From: Exophiala sp. HKRS030
Taxonomy: Eukaryota; Ascomycota; Eurotiomycetes; Chaetothyriales; Herpotrichiellaceae
Direction of reading: 5' to 3'
Length of the DNA stretch: 64,000 nt
Assembly (NCBI GenBank): GCA_023897205.1
Contig: JAHWDD010000003.1
Coordinates: forward strand, 5,459,665 to 5,523,664
Below the pieces are notes generated by a model. That model was not told the origin of the DNA. It saw only the letters and a list, made by a program, of their open reading frames with translations, and did not search any database. The position numbers and the translations under genes were made by a program. This document shows, in pieces, positions 33,926-45,742 of this stretch (position 1 is the first letter of the stretch; every line of letters starts with the position of its first letter).

Positions 33926-35521
33926 TCAACCCTCTCTAATTCCGCCGTCCTCAACATTTACTAGCCCTTGAATCCCATACTTTGCACAAATCCTCTTCGC
34001 AACACCTTCACCACTCCAATAAGCACCAGTCGTGGTTCCAATCGCAATGAAAGGTGCCGTGTGTTCGCCGGCCAACCAAAGGCCCCTTTCCGTCAACCCA
34101 CCAGCATCGCGCATCACTTGAATGTCTTCATCGCCTCGTTCCAGCCCAACTTGGAAATTCGAGTAGCTCCCATGACCCGCAAATTTGTCGGCTTGCCATT
34201 GTGTCATGAGGAACGATGTCGGCCGACATGACGGGTCTGAAGGAGAGTAATTAGGAAGGTGGCTGTAGAATGGTTCTGCGAAGGCGTCCAGGGTCTGATC
34301 GTAGGATTGCGAGTGCGGAACAAGGTGTTTAATTTGCTCGACGACATGCGTTGCGCATGGGCCGTACATGTAGAACAATAAAGTGGGCTGGGCATACTTC
34401 GAGGGGAGATGGGCTAATGATACAACCGATTGGTTCCATGCCTCATCCGCGGGGTGACGAATGTATTGTGGATCATGGAAATGAGTGAAGATCGGATATT
34501 GACTGATGTCGCCATCTGGACCAAGCCAGAAAGCACGCGGGAACGTAATATACAGTTTCTCTAGCCGGCCATAATTGATGTTGTCGATCGCTTGTGAGAG
34601 TCGGACCGGTAGGGACGGCGTGAATGCGTCCTTGGACCGTTTCAACCATCCAAGAGGGCATGTGACAACAACTTCCTCGAATATAAGTCTGTCGCCTTTT
34701 GAAGTAGTGACTTGGACACCTTTGTCAGCGTCTAGAACCTCGAAATGGACAATCTCCGTGTCGAGGAGCAAGTCGACGTTGTCCTTGGACGTGACTGAAT
34801 CGCCGACAGTATTCAGGATATCTCTATAAGTACTTGCCACGAAAACGTTCTCACCATCAATGCATTCCTCTAGCCAGAAGAACTTCAGACTCTGCTTCTG
34901 GATGGGGTCGCCGACGAAAGGACCCCACATCTCAGACTCTCGCAGAAGATCATCCTGCTTTTGCATGCCGAGATATTTGGCCACCAGAGTCGATTCGAAG
35001 TAGTCGTAGAGACTCATCTCCGGATCGATACTTGTCGTGTGCTCATCCGCATACTTGAATGCATCAATGATCATCCCCCAGATTTCAGCAGACAGCTCCG
35101 TGGCTTCAGCGTCGGGACGCCGGCGGCCGTTCTTGTCGAACAACGCACCACCTTCTTCAGGACTGATTGTCGTTGTATTCGTTTTCTGAGCAATGTTCAT
35201 TATAGGGTTGCCTTGGGTGCCATGAATCCAATTCGGGCCCATATCTAGAAGGTGTCCTCCGGACTCTGCTTGGTGCACTCGACCGCCGATGCGATTCCTC
35301 GCCTCGAACAACGTCACCTTGACGCCCGTACCGGCGAGGACCTCGGCACACCGTAGGCCAGCCATGCCGGTGCCGACGATGCCGACATGTGGTTTCTTGA
35401 TAGAGGGTATGCTCTTGGTGCTGGCTGATCTGAAGGCGTGCATTGTACCTGGAGATGCAGAATACCCAAGCGCATGGCTACAGTGTGAACTGCCAGCTAA
35501 ATCCTCTGCGATCCGTGACAT
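33926..35521 (-). CDS. Flavin-containing amine/polyamine oxidase
   Basis: FAD-dependent oxidase of the amine oxidase family (polyamine oxidase/FMS1-like), 531 aa, no intron. The N-terminal FAD-binding fold is VGIVGTGMAGLRCAEVL (about 46-62) followed by VTLFEARNRIGGRV. The substrate-domain motif MGPNWIHGTQGNP and the C-terminal FAD motif GLWLAGEHTAPFIAIGTTTG, then AYWSGEGVAKRI, are typical. Family members oxidise spermine, spermidine or acetylated polyamines with release of H2O2. The first 45 residues may be a poorly conserved extension; Met27 is an alternative start. No peroxisomal SKL-type end is present (the C-terminus is GIREG). Confidence 0.88.
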   Translation of the reverse strand: MSRIAEDLAGSSHCSHALGYSASPGTMHAFRSASTKSIPSIKKPHVGIVGTGMAGLRCAEVLAGTGVKVTLFEARNRIGGRVHQAESGGHLLDMGPNWIHGTQGNPIMNIAQKTNTTTISPEEGGALFDKNGRRRPDAEATELSAEIWGMIIDAFKYADEHTTSIDPEMSLYDYFESTLVAKYLGMQKQDDLLRESEMWGPFVGDPIQKQSLKFFWLEECIDGENVFVASTYRDILNTVGDSVTSKDNVDLLLDTEIVHFEVLDADKGVQVTTSKGDRLIFEEVVVTCPLGWLKRSKDAFTPSLPVRLSQAIDNINYGRLEKLYITFPRAFWLGPDGDISQYPIFTHFHDPQYIRHPADEAWNQSVVSLAHLPSKYAQPTLLFYMYGPCATHVVEQIKHLVPHSQSYDQTLDAFAEPFYSHLPNYSPSDPSCRPTSFLMTQWQADKFAGHGSYSNFQVGLERGDEDIQVMRDAGGLTERGLWLAGEHTAPFIAIGTTTGAYWSGEGVAKRICAKYGIQGLVNVEDGGIREG

Positions 35522-36094
35522 GGATCACTCGCGGACTAATACCACCAAGTTCTCCTCATCGCTTGGAGAGGTTGAGCAGGAGTTTGGCTGTGATGTGCGA
35601 TTCTGTGTGAAGATAACGATACGTTGACGAATAATATTCGTGTACAAGCGTCGAAGAGGAGAGTCGCTGATATGATAGAGATGAAATTATTGGTACCTGA
35701 ACGGAGTTACGAGGACGGGTAATCCGATCCCCGCTCCGTTGTTGTTCTTGGAGAATGTCTGTCTCACGGAAATGTCGTGAAGGTTATCAAGAAATGGAAA
35801 GATTTAATAGGACTCAGGTTTAACTAGAAGATGTTCCATTTCAAACGTTTTCATACATTAATGTTGAGCGTTCTAACTGTTCCCGGGTGAGGTATTCCAA
35901 CTCTCCACCAACTCTGGTACTGCGACATCCATAAGCCACGCAGCACTGACAATACCATGGAAAATCTCTGGTATTCGTTAACCGCTTGAACAGTCAATGC
36001 GGAACTATCCTGTGCACATAATTCTTTTCTGATTGTTGCCAAAATACTCGCCAGTGTGGTGAGTTGGACGAAGACAAGACCAGAAAACGAAAAT
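35522..36094. other. Intergenic region, no gene seen
   Basis: Promoter of the amine oxidase and 3' flank of the homeodomain gene, both on the minus strand. Nothing else supported. Confidence 0.5.
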
Positions 36095-37798
36095 TCATTT
36101 CCACGCTCCTTGACTCAAAGACAGCAGGCCCTGTATGCAATCTAATTCTTCTCCCTTAGCCTTTTGTTTACTCGGGGATTCATTGTTAGCAACTGGAGTA
36201 GAGGTGAGGCCGTGCTGCCTAGCTGTTGTTGTGCTTGTCGACGGTCTCGTGTCTCGAAAGATCACGCCCTCATTTTCTTGAAGGATCGGCCTCGAATTTA
36301 TGCTGGGTTCCGTCCTACGCAGAGGGTTGATTGATGAAGTTGTACCTGGTGCCCAGTTTTCTTTGTCTGAATCCCCAGAAGGTGACCGTGTGTGATTCTT
36401 CGGAAGCGTCTTGGGAACCTCGGCTACACCATCATATCCTTGTAGTCGACCAAGTGATGATTTTGCACGAGATAATTTCCTCTTCCCCTCTGTGGGCTTG
36501 GTGATAGATCGTCCATTGGTCTTCGTCACTGAAGGGCTCAGTGCCTGGGATCGTGACTTGAAGCTTATCGACCGTACTAAATGTATCGCACTTACAGCAG
36601 AGCCAGCGGTCTCGGCTTCGGCTTGCTTCGACAAGGCATCCTGTGCAGTACTGTCACAAAAGAATTCCCATGTCCTCGAGTCTCGCGAGCGACCGAACCC
36701 AGAGGCCATCTGTTTGGACTGAGTATGACCAGATTCCTTGAAAATCTCGATGTTGCTCATTGCACTCTTGCTCCTGGCCAGTACAGATCTGGCTTTGCTT
36801 TGTGAGTTCGACGAGGGGCCATCTTTCGGCTTCTCGGGTGATGGGGTCGGTTCGTTGTTCGTTCGGATCTTGACTGCTCCATCAACTGTCATTGCCAATC
36901 GCACCATGCTCGCAGATCGCTTTAGTGGTTCCTTGCTTCGAGGGGGCAGTTCTGTTGCGGTAGAGTGTTGAAGCCGAGTTTCCTCATCCTTGAGTCCAAT
37001 CATCTCGGCATGACCACGTTTTTTAGCACTTCCATGTTCGCCAGTGTTCTCGTTGTTGTGCACATTGCCAGGAGCATCATCTTCAGACTTTCGTAATCCT
37101 GGTCCAAGAATTTCTATATTTTCATAACTAGAAGGAGGGGTCGATGCATTGCAGGTTGTCTGTGTTGAGACTCGCAGGTGTCCATGAGAAGACTCATCGG
37201 AAGAGGACGGGTTCAGGAGGTCCTGGATACTCGAGGCTCGGGAGACAGGTCGGTTAGGTACATCTGTTCGTGCTAGAGAACTTGGACGTAGCATTTGATC
37301 TGTCGATGGAGGTGCCACAGGTGCAACTTGGCATGATAATGGTGTATGAGATCGTAGATGAGCAACAAGTTCATGGGGTTGTAGGGGTTTTGATTTTCTG
37401 CGGTCATTTTGACGTCGATTCTGAAACCATATCTAAAAAGATGTGAGCAAATGTTGCAATGTTTCGAAGCAGTCGTGTGCTAACCTGAACTTCCTTCTCA
37501 CCTAGTTCCACTTCACTAACGATGAGGGCTCTTTCGGCTTTGTCTGGCTTGGAGTTCCTCAGATATGCGGCCTCTAGGATTGCATGATCACGCGGGCTGT
37601 TCATTTGTGAGTGGCAATCACTAGACAGGACAGTAGAGTATGATACCTGGTACGTTTCCTCCTTGACTTTAAGGTATGTGCGAGATCTGCAGACGCTGCG
37701 GTGTTGTATGTTGGCGGGACAAGCTGAAAGTTTTGTTGAGCGACGAGGCCCGACGACTCTGTGCTAACAAGCGATGCCATGTGGCCGCCAGGAATCAT
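36095..37798 (-). CDS. Homeodomain transcription factor (YOX1/YHP1-like)
   Basis: Nuclear DNA-binding regulator, 533 aa in three exons: 37798-37647, 37596-37485 and 37432-36095. Intron 1 is 50 nt (donor GTATCA, acceptor GAACAG) and intron 2 is 52 nt (donor GTTAGC, acceptor TTTTTAG). Splicing assembles a complete homeodomain at about residues 45-104: KSRRKRTSPRDHAILE, then KPDKAERALIV, then EVQIWFQNRRQNDRRKSK, with the invariant WFQNRR at about 90-95. The rest is Ser/Pro-rich and probably disordered, with basic patches. A similar layout is found in fungal homeobox regulators related to Yox1, which repress cell-cycle genes; that role is not shown here. The exact start (ATG 37798 or 37780) is uncertain. 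Confidence 0.9.
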
Positions 37799-39485
37799 TG
37801 TAAACTCATGGAGCACCTCGCGAAGTCGTCAAAGGACAATGAGAGTGTAGTTGAAGGCGAGGTACAACTAATGCCAGCGCTCGGTAGGTTGTCGTAGAAA
37901 GTGGGCCCAGCCAGGCATGACGCGCCTGGGAGTGGTTTCTGTCTTCGCTGTGATAAAGCGCGTCGTGCCAATCACTCGGAGGCGTCTTGGCATCTCCCAC
38001 CCAATCTTGCACGCCCACGCACGTTGTGAATTGTTATGATAATTTCCATCACGTCGATTTCGGGTAAGAGGCTTGCAACTCTGCTTGACGTCTTTTTCAA
38101 GCGTCCTGACTTCCGTTGAATGAGCAATATCGACCTAAAAATTCAGTCGCGGCAATTCTGGCTTCCCGCCCTCGAGTATTGTGGACCTCAACCGCCTCCT
38201 CCGCAACGATCGCGTAACGGAGAACCAATTGCAACAGTATCACTGAACGAGTAGAGCTTTATTGCTTTCGTATTTGGTTTCACTGGTGCTCCTGGGTCAC
38301 TGGCATGGTTGTAAGCCTATATATCCCGTCCTGTTTTTGACCGACGTTGCACGAGGTGGTCGACGTCTTTGCACTCAGACCACGAGCATGACGCCAAAAC
38401 ACGTGACATGGCAAAACAAGATCCAACAGTAAATTTTGACCCTTTCGACGGTGCTGATTAAGTGTCGCGGGGTTGAAGGCAGATCATCACAGGACCACAA
38501 TCGAGCTCCAATTTCGATTGATTGCACTCCTTCTCATTATGATCTTACGGGTTTACCAAAGTCATGAGGGAAATCCAGATGTATCTATTGGTAAGCATCC
38601 TTTCGTGTTCAGTGTTTTCCTAGAGGATCAGGCGTATGTACCATTTCGATATGCCCCTGTTACGAATCGACCACTTAAATTTGCCGGTCGCTGGTTGATC
38701 GCTTTCCGGTTCGTTCCCGCATTGTACGCCTGATAGGGCTGACCATTCACGCCTCTGTTCGCCCATGAGAAGATTTCATCCTTCCCACCACAATGGTAAA
38801 TGGATCTCTCAGATTTCAAAAAGTCCCGCAAAAGAACCGATAGTCTTGTTGGACGAACACCGTCGACACTGTGTGTGGAATATCTCGGAGACCTCATGCT
38901 TCGTCTGATTCGTCTACGGTGGTCTAGTCATCTCTTGACTTCAATGCAACTTCGACACCGGTTTCGTGATTCATCCAACCAGAGGAGTTATGACCTCCCG
39001 TCAGTGGGCGTCTAATACATCACTGGCACGTGGAAACGACTAGAATATCGGGATGTTCATCATCGTCCCCGAATCGGCCAGTTCATACCTTCTACAGCGA
39101 ATATCAAATCTTGCTGGATAAATGATTGGGGCACCCTTTGCTGCCCCTTTCCCCTTGATGTGACCTAGACATGATGCCTTAATAGCAAGGCCACGTCTTC
39201 GTCGGTCTCTCTCTTCTCGTTGGTCCATCCGCCTGTCCAGGCGTCTTTTGCTCATATCCCTCATGGGGTGATATTCTCCGTCAAAACATATGCGTGCAAC
39301 AGATATGTCATTTGGGCATCACAAAAGTGCCTTTTTTCACTGCTCGGATACGTATTAATGCAGCGTCCATGTCTCCTTCACTCGCAGAGCAACAAGTAGG
39401 TGTTCCACAATGCGACAATTGAGTACATCTCCATCTAGCTCCATCGTGCTAAGCGGGTCTTTGTGTTCAATATTACATGCCCGCC
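37799..39485. other. Divergent intergenic region, no gene seen
   Basis: 1.7 kb between the homeodomain gene and the NmrA-like gene. Short frames on both strands have no family match. A long upstream region is common for regulator genes. Confidence 0.45.
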
Positions 39486-40563
39486 ATGATGAGAATCGCT
39501 GTGGTGGGTACCAACGGACTTGCACAGTACATTGCTAATTACATCGCCACCACAACTTCACATCAATTCGTCATGCTGTCAAGGAATGTGCGTGTTCCAT
39601 GTCTCTCCGGGTTCTGGACTCAACTGACGAGATTATAGCCAGCTCCGGGGCTTAGCGCGAGAGGCTGGCAGTTGGTTCAGGTATCTGGTGCCCAGCTCCC
39701 ACTTGTGTGTCCCTTTTCAAATGCTGATATAAACAGGTTGATTATACGAATTCCGCCAATCTTCGATTCAATCTAGCTGGAGTTGACACCGTCATCTCAA
39801 CCATCAGCGGCAACGCACAAATAGCCCTCATCGATGCAGCAGCAGGGGCTCATGTTCGGCGATTCGTGCCATCAGAATTTGGCGGTTCCCCATCTTTGCG
39901 GCCTCAGGACGATTTCCTAGACAACAAACGACGTGCTGCCATTCACCGATTACAACAGCACGAGTCCTCGGGCTTACGGTTCACCGTCTTCACATGTGGT
40001 GTATTTTATGAGCGCTTTGGCCCTGGAGGGATGGCTGCGGCGCAAATTGGTGTGCGAAGCGCAATAGGTCAAGAGGGTGGATATCTCCTTGACTTCAGGC
40101 GGAGAAGAGCACAGGTCCCATTCCACGCCGCGTCAGGGAGTCCAGCCCAAATATGCATGACATCCGCTCGAGATGTGGCAAGGTTTGTGGTTGCAGCTCT
40201 CGACGTACCGGTATGGCCACGGGAGTTCAGGCTCAGAGGAGATCGGATGACAGCTAGAGATATCGTAACGGTTGCGGAACATATACAAGGTATCTGAGCT
40301 GGGCTCGTGTGCGACGAAAGAGTACTGAACATCACATAGGTCAGCCATTCGAGATCTCGAGCCATACCCGAGCTTCCTTACAGGATTCTTTAACGTACGC
40401 CCGAGCCATAGGAGATGATGCTAGAGAGGAACGTGTCTCTCATCTCATCGCTACCTCCGAGGGCCGCTTTGATTTTCACAATACCAATTTAAACCAACTG
40501 GTTTCTTTTCAACCAGAGAGTTTTCAGGACTGGTTGCTCCGGGCCTGGTCATCTACTACATGA
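39486..40563 (+). CDS. NmrA-like / isoflavone-reductase-like NAD(P)-binding protein
   Basis: Atypical short-chain dehydrogenase fold, 306 aa in four exons: 39486-39587, 39639-39680, 39737-40289 and 40340-40563. The introns are 51, 56 and 50 nt (donors GTGCGT, GTATCT, GTATCT; acceptors TTATAG, AAACAG, ACATAG). The protein starts MMRIAVVGTNGLAQYI, the dinucleotide-binding strand and glycine loop. It continues DTVISTISGNAQIALIDAA and VRRFVPSEFGG, both typical of the isoflavone reductase/NmrA group, and the ISSHTRASL region lies near the end. Members are either reductases or redox sensors that bind GATA factors; which applies is unknown. The glycine loop (GTNGLAQ) departs from the usual GxxGxxG at the last Gly. 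Stops in every unspliced frame support the exon model. Confidence 0.9.
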
Positions 40564-43329
40564 AGCGTGTCAAGCAACATAAGTCGTTGTCAGCAGTCTG
40601 AGGGCCTGCAAACCACAACATCGGTCTAATATTGTCGCATGGCCAGAGCATCTGCTTCTCCCACAGTGTGGCAATGACCAACAAGTACCCGGTGCATACT
40701 TTTGAGCTTTACGGCAACAGTGGCGTGGGCATCTTTCGGTTGTTCGGTGCCCTCACTCGAATGGAGACGTGAGCAAAGGTTCTGGCTCTGGTCATTGAAG
40801 CTCACAAGGTCACTGCTTTCTGATCGCGTCTATGTCGGTGTCAGACCGTTGACCCCTTGTTCAGAGACTCACTTTAAAGATCACCTCCACAACAGTCGAG
40901 TTGTGGAAAGCCGATTGTCACTCAATCTCCTACAGCTTGGTGCTGTCAATGAGTGGTGCTCTCTCGTTGCATGAATGAACGTTGAGCACTCACGGGCTGT
41001 TTGCCTTTAAACAAAGCAGTGTCATATGGTCCTTGCCAAACATTTTCCTGTCAGTGGGAGACTTTGAGACTTCTAGCTGAAGCCAAACCATCTCAACCCT
41101 TTTCTCGGGCGACCTGACAGCTGATCTCTATGCCCCGCTGCGCGGTTTTATAGTAGCTGTTCACTGAGGGGAATTTGTCTTGATATTGCATACTCTATGC
41201 AGTTCTCAAGGTCGGCAAGGATCAACAACAGCACATGCATGGTTCAAGAGAGCATTTCTTCTAGCTTGGAAAAGTTCCTAGTGCACATTGGGGTTCAGAG
41301 GACTTCCATCGACCAGGTCACCAATTCAAAACGGTCTCACAACAGCAAAGTCGTTTTATTTAAGTCCTATCAGGCTTCTCCGTCCGCCGGAGGTTTGCTC
41401 ATCGAACCTTGAAGTGTCAAAAAACCTTACTGGTTGACCGTCAGGGTTTAGGGGATGTGCAGCGAGTGAAGGCTAAGAAAGTGAGGATGATTGGTCGTGC
41501 TTGATAAAACTGTTTCTGAAGAAAGTCCATACGTCGGTAACCACAGAGTCGTTCTTACGCTCTAGCTTCCAATGCATGTCACTCAGGTTCTTGTCGACAT
41601 GGAGATACGAGCAAGAATCTTTGGGTTTTCGATCGATCGGAATATCGTGTCGCTGATATCATCGATCCTTAGAATCAAGGATGGAATCTGTACGGAGCAT
41701 GTAATGTAGATGCTGAAAAACTGGATAGGCGAGTCGGAATAATAACTGATAATCGCGTGCAAAGATAGGTGCTCAAATGGAAGGCTCATTGGCGTGGCAA
41801 GGCTATAAGATCAGATAGATCTCCAATCATTATCGCGAAGCTGCTTCAGGCTGATAAAGATAACTTGTCCAAACAACGCACCAATTGGTCTAGCGAGACA
41901 TGGGTGAAGCATGGTGTCAGTGACACGCACTCGGTACTTTTGTGTCGTGGCTGTCCTCTAAGTACGGATACCTGTGCATGCCTGGGTGGGAGAGTGGAGT
42001 CTTTGGGTGGAGGCTTGCCACTGAGAGGAAATTATGCAAGCTCGATCAGTTATTTCTGTATCTTTGCATTTTTGCCCCGATTCACGTTTGAGCAGCAGTA
42101 GAGATCTGAAGAGAAGAAGCTTTCACGAGCCGTGAGAACTTCTTTGGTTCTGATGACAAGAAGACTGAAATGACTGTGGTGGCTATCTGGTCAGCTCTGT
42201 GGCTCTTTACTGATCGAAACAATCGGGTGGGTGGTTTGGCCCTAAGGCCACCTGCGGCCCATTCTCCGGGTTCGGGACTTGGAGTTCTGGCTATGCCAAT
42301 GTACAAATTGAAGTCGTTGTGTGGCATAAAGGTCATCGTGCCTTATGCAGAGTGAGCTGAAGCTCCAAAAAACGTCACAAAAATCTGCGACAAAGCCGAC
42401 GAATGGCGTATTTTCCTACCTGTCACCTACTTACTCCTTAGACGCCCTGCCTCTATGAATAGATGGCGGCCTCATCGTCTCGCATTGAGAGCGTTGCCCT
42501 TGTTGCTACTTGAGGCCCCTACCAGAAGCTTGTTCAAGGCGCTTCGCTTGGACAAGGCGCTTGTTAGTGCGTCGACTCTTCATGAACCTTAGTACCTCGT
42601 CCAAGACGACAGAAGTTTGGGGATCATCTGAAACAAGTACAAGTGGGCATCATTTTTGTTGAGAATACAATGACACACAAGCCGACAACTCCCAGGCAAA
42701 ATACATAGGAGGAGATATTTAGGATAGGAGCATGTCTGAATGGATAAAAATGGGAAAGTGGCATGCAACTTCCACGAGTGACTAAATCTCGCGTCGCACC
42801 TTCCCGCAGTTAGTTTCATCATCTCACACTACAAATTTCAATGTCCCCTTTCACCGAGTCCTGAGTCCTGACACAGTATTCTTACCCTGGCTTTTTAGCT
42901 CGACTATACGGCAACCAAGGACAAGGCCAAGTTCGCCCAGTGGTCGATAGACATACTTTCTCGTTCGCCTACAGGAATCCTCTTGAATGATGGGTCCGTT
43001 TAAGTACTCTGTACAGACGAGGTCGGGCACCAGGGGTAACAAAGTGTTTGAGCCAGAATCGAAACCCGACCAAGGATAGCTCTAACCTACGCACTCTTTT
43101 GTCACTGCATTCATGACAGAGTTTCCAAGCCATAACGTTGGCTCAGAATCCACAGCCGGCCTTACTCATGAAAAGGCTTGGACTAATAGGGCCAGCCGCC
43201 AAAGTGGCTACGTCCTGAAGAGCTCGAGCAAGAGCTGCCCGCGGTCAAGTAGGTCCCGTCTTCTTCCCATGTTCCGCTTCCCAATATCACCCTTTCTCCA
43301 TTCAAAGTTGCATTCTGCTCCACGCCGCG
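40564..43329. other. Gene-poor 2.8 kb region
   Basis: No supported gene on either strand. Open frames are short and overlap one another on opposite strands. A small direct repeat with the core CAAGGCGCTT occurs at about 42530-42565. I saw no terminal inverted repeats or transposase-like frames. Confidence 0.45.
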
Positions 43330-44535
43330 ATGAAGTTCTTGTTGCAATTCGGGTTGTGGTTTGGCCTGTTACTCCCGTCCTTTGCTCTACAGGCCCTGTT
43401 CTTCTACAGCCCTGTGTTTGATTCATGCGAATATGATAACATTCAGGAACCATCAGACCAGCTTTCTGAGCGCGGAGCAGTCTGTGCATATGTGGCTGAG
43501 ACTCGAAGATTGTTTTCGTGTCCCGCACCAGATGCGTGAGTACAATTTGGGCCTTTGACGTGGAAACTCCAGGCTGATGGTATCGATGTAGCCGTTGCTG
43601 GGCATGGTCGCAAACGTGTACTGGAAGCAACAATCAACCAGCTTCAGATCAAGTCTTTTGCACTGGTACCGGCACTGGTAAGTGGAAGCCTTGTACCCAA
43701 TACCGAAGGAGCAGACCTAAGGCGCAACTCCAGATTGGTGCTGTGGCGACACCGAAACATGCACGTCTGTGACGGGTCAGATCAATGTCTGCATCAGCAA
43801 CTTCAGTAGTCCAAACGCCGGTGTTGCGATAGAGGATGCATATAGCACCGCATTAGATGCCTTGGGCGTCTCAAATATCACATCCACTACTCAAACCAGT
43901 GAGTTCACCAGGGAGAATGTCAATCAACCCTGTCTAATGCCATCCCTAGCTGATCCGGTACCATTCTCTACGCTACTTTTCGCCGTGACCGTGCAAACGA
44001 CCAGCTCTACCACTAGGGCTACCTCGACTTCTTCATCCACAACTTTGACTACAGCATCTTCCTCAAGCCCCACTTCAAGCACCCCGACCTCGACGATATC
44101 AGCAGCAGCAAGTGCCTCTCGCACAGGTAGCACGAGTGAAAGCCAAACTTCAGTGAGTCCGGAGGCGTCGACGACCTCCAATGGACTCGGGGCTGGGGCC
44201 ATAGCTGGAATAGTGATTGGCTCTGTGGCAGTCATTGCCTTCATTGTGGCCATTTTTCTATGGTACAAGATCAAATCCAGACGCGAACATCAAGGGTCAG
44301 GCCAAGGCGCAAATGGTTCGGTACCAACATTTTACTCTGCAGATTCAAGTGTTGAGCATAAGCGGTTGTACCCTGCCTATCAATCACAGCCGGCATCGCC
44401 ACTACCCCACAGTCGAATTCTCACTCACAGACGCAGCAATACGAGCTGCCTGGCAACCAAGGCAGCACTTACGGTGCGCAAGAATTGCCTGGTAGCCAGA
44501 CTCAGGCTGAGTTGTATGGGGATTATCGACGTTAA
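43330..44535 (+). CDS. Secreted-type Cys/Ser/Thr-rich single-pass surface protein, one-base frameshift
   Basis: 347 aa with one base restored. Exons: 43330-43535, 43592-43677, 43734-43898, 43950-44535; the introns are 56, 56 and 51 nt with donors GTGAGT, GTAAGT and GTGAGT. A signal peptide (MKFLLQFGLWFGLLLPSFAL) leads to a Cys-rich ectodomain containing RCWAWSQTCTG and DWCCGDTETCTS. A Ser/Thr-rich stalk, a membrane helix (AGIVIGSVAVIAFIVAIFLW) and a basic cytosolic stop (YKIKSRR) follow. This is the layout of fungal wall sensors or Mid2/WSC-like proteins, but no named domain is clear. C4 at 44405-44408 lacks a base; restoring it gives a repeated tail, YELPGNQGS then QELPGSQTQ, ending at 44535. 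The 51-nt third intron has no stop and could be retained. Confidence 0.75.
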
Positions 44536-45742
44536 GAATGTAGCGAACCCCGGCAGTGTATTTGAAACTAGCGTAAAATCTTGGACTTCTGTTTGAAGGA
44601 TGTCGACTAGATATATGAATGATGACCTTGCCATTTTATCCATATCACGAATTTTTTTTCTGTGGGCTTGAATCTCTTCATTCCTGCATTTTTGACTGCT
44701 TTTCCCACCAACGAGACAGGTAGTAACGGATTCCTTTGAGGAATTCATCATAACCCACGAGAACCTCAGATGCTCCCTCTGTGCCAACCCGAAGTCGAAT
44801 AAGGCTCCAGCTGTCGCTTTGGCATTAATCATGGTCTCAAAGTTGTTATGCTCTCGGCTGAAAGGCGTTGTTGAGACGGAAGTGGATGAGAGGCTTGATT
44901 GAATAAATGAGATTTCAACGTCGCGGTTATCATGGGTGTTCTGGCGCTCTGAATTATGTACTTGTTCTACTTGCTTGCTAGCGCACATGTGAATACCCTC
45001 ACTCCCATTGAAATCGCTAATGTCTATGCTACTCCAAATACCGTATTGCTGCACTTTCACCGTGAGGCCATGATTGCCAAACGCACTTTCAAGCCCACAC
45101 GCTGCTTACCATGAGGAGCCGGTCGAACGTCCTCAAGGTAGGCTCCCGCGCTTTAGAGACGAGTTTGGCATGATCGAACGAATGAGGAGCCAGGGATTTG
45201 AATGCCAGGACTTGGATTGCCGGAGACACGAAAGATGCCGAGTGATGAATGGTGAAGACGTGTGGTTGAGTCTTGAGGAGGTGATCTGCGTGGGCTGGAT
45301 GGTGGGAACGTTTTGAACATGCTGATATTGGTAAGTGGGCAAGACTGAAAGTCGACGAGCGTGGAGTCCGCCACGTGTAGAATCGATGCCTGCAGAAACC
45401 GACGTGGAACGAAATTGTAGCCGTAATGAAGATCTTATCTGCTCCGGCCAGTCTTTTGGTGCTGTGATCTCTCGGCCTCATTGTCCTACCATGGCACGCC
45501 TACCCGAACGTAGTGACCTTGTGCTGGGGACTTGGAACACCCAGCACCATCATCTGTCGAACACGCATTTCGATGGCATGTTGAACAACCGAGCCTCCTG
45601 TCATCGCTATCCTCCCAGCGGGTCATGTTGCAGAGAGCCACGGCTCAGGCACGGTGTTTGCATTTTCTGTCGAACATCTCTCTCCTAGTGTCTCACCAGC
45701 TCGGTCTTTTCTGTTTGGTATAGGATCCGACCCTCCGCACGC
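44536..45742. other. Convergent intergenic region, no gene supported
   Basis: Between the surface-protein gene (+) and EMC6 (-). A 211-codon minus-strand frame (44425-45060, non-ATG start) and an 80-codon plus-strand frame (45074-45316) are open, but show no recognisable family and overlap other frames. Confidence 0.4.

Noticed and set aside
36411..36722. Plus-strand frame inside the homeodomain gene
   Set aside because: Lies entirely within a well-supported exon on the other strand; a shadow frame.
42530..42570. Possible tRNA or hairpin around repeated CAAGGCGCTT words
   Set aside because: No A/B box pair and no cloverleaf could be drawn; only a short direct repeat.
44425..45060. 211-codon minus-strand frame overlapping the 3' end of the surface protein gene
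   Set aside because: Starts with a non-ATG codon, matches no family, and overlaps the restored coding end of the plus-strand gene.
45074..45316. 80-codon plus-strand frame with Cys and Arg residues
   Set aside because: Looks protein-like but has no domain and no neighbours in support; not enough to call a gene.
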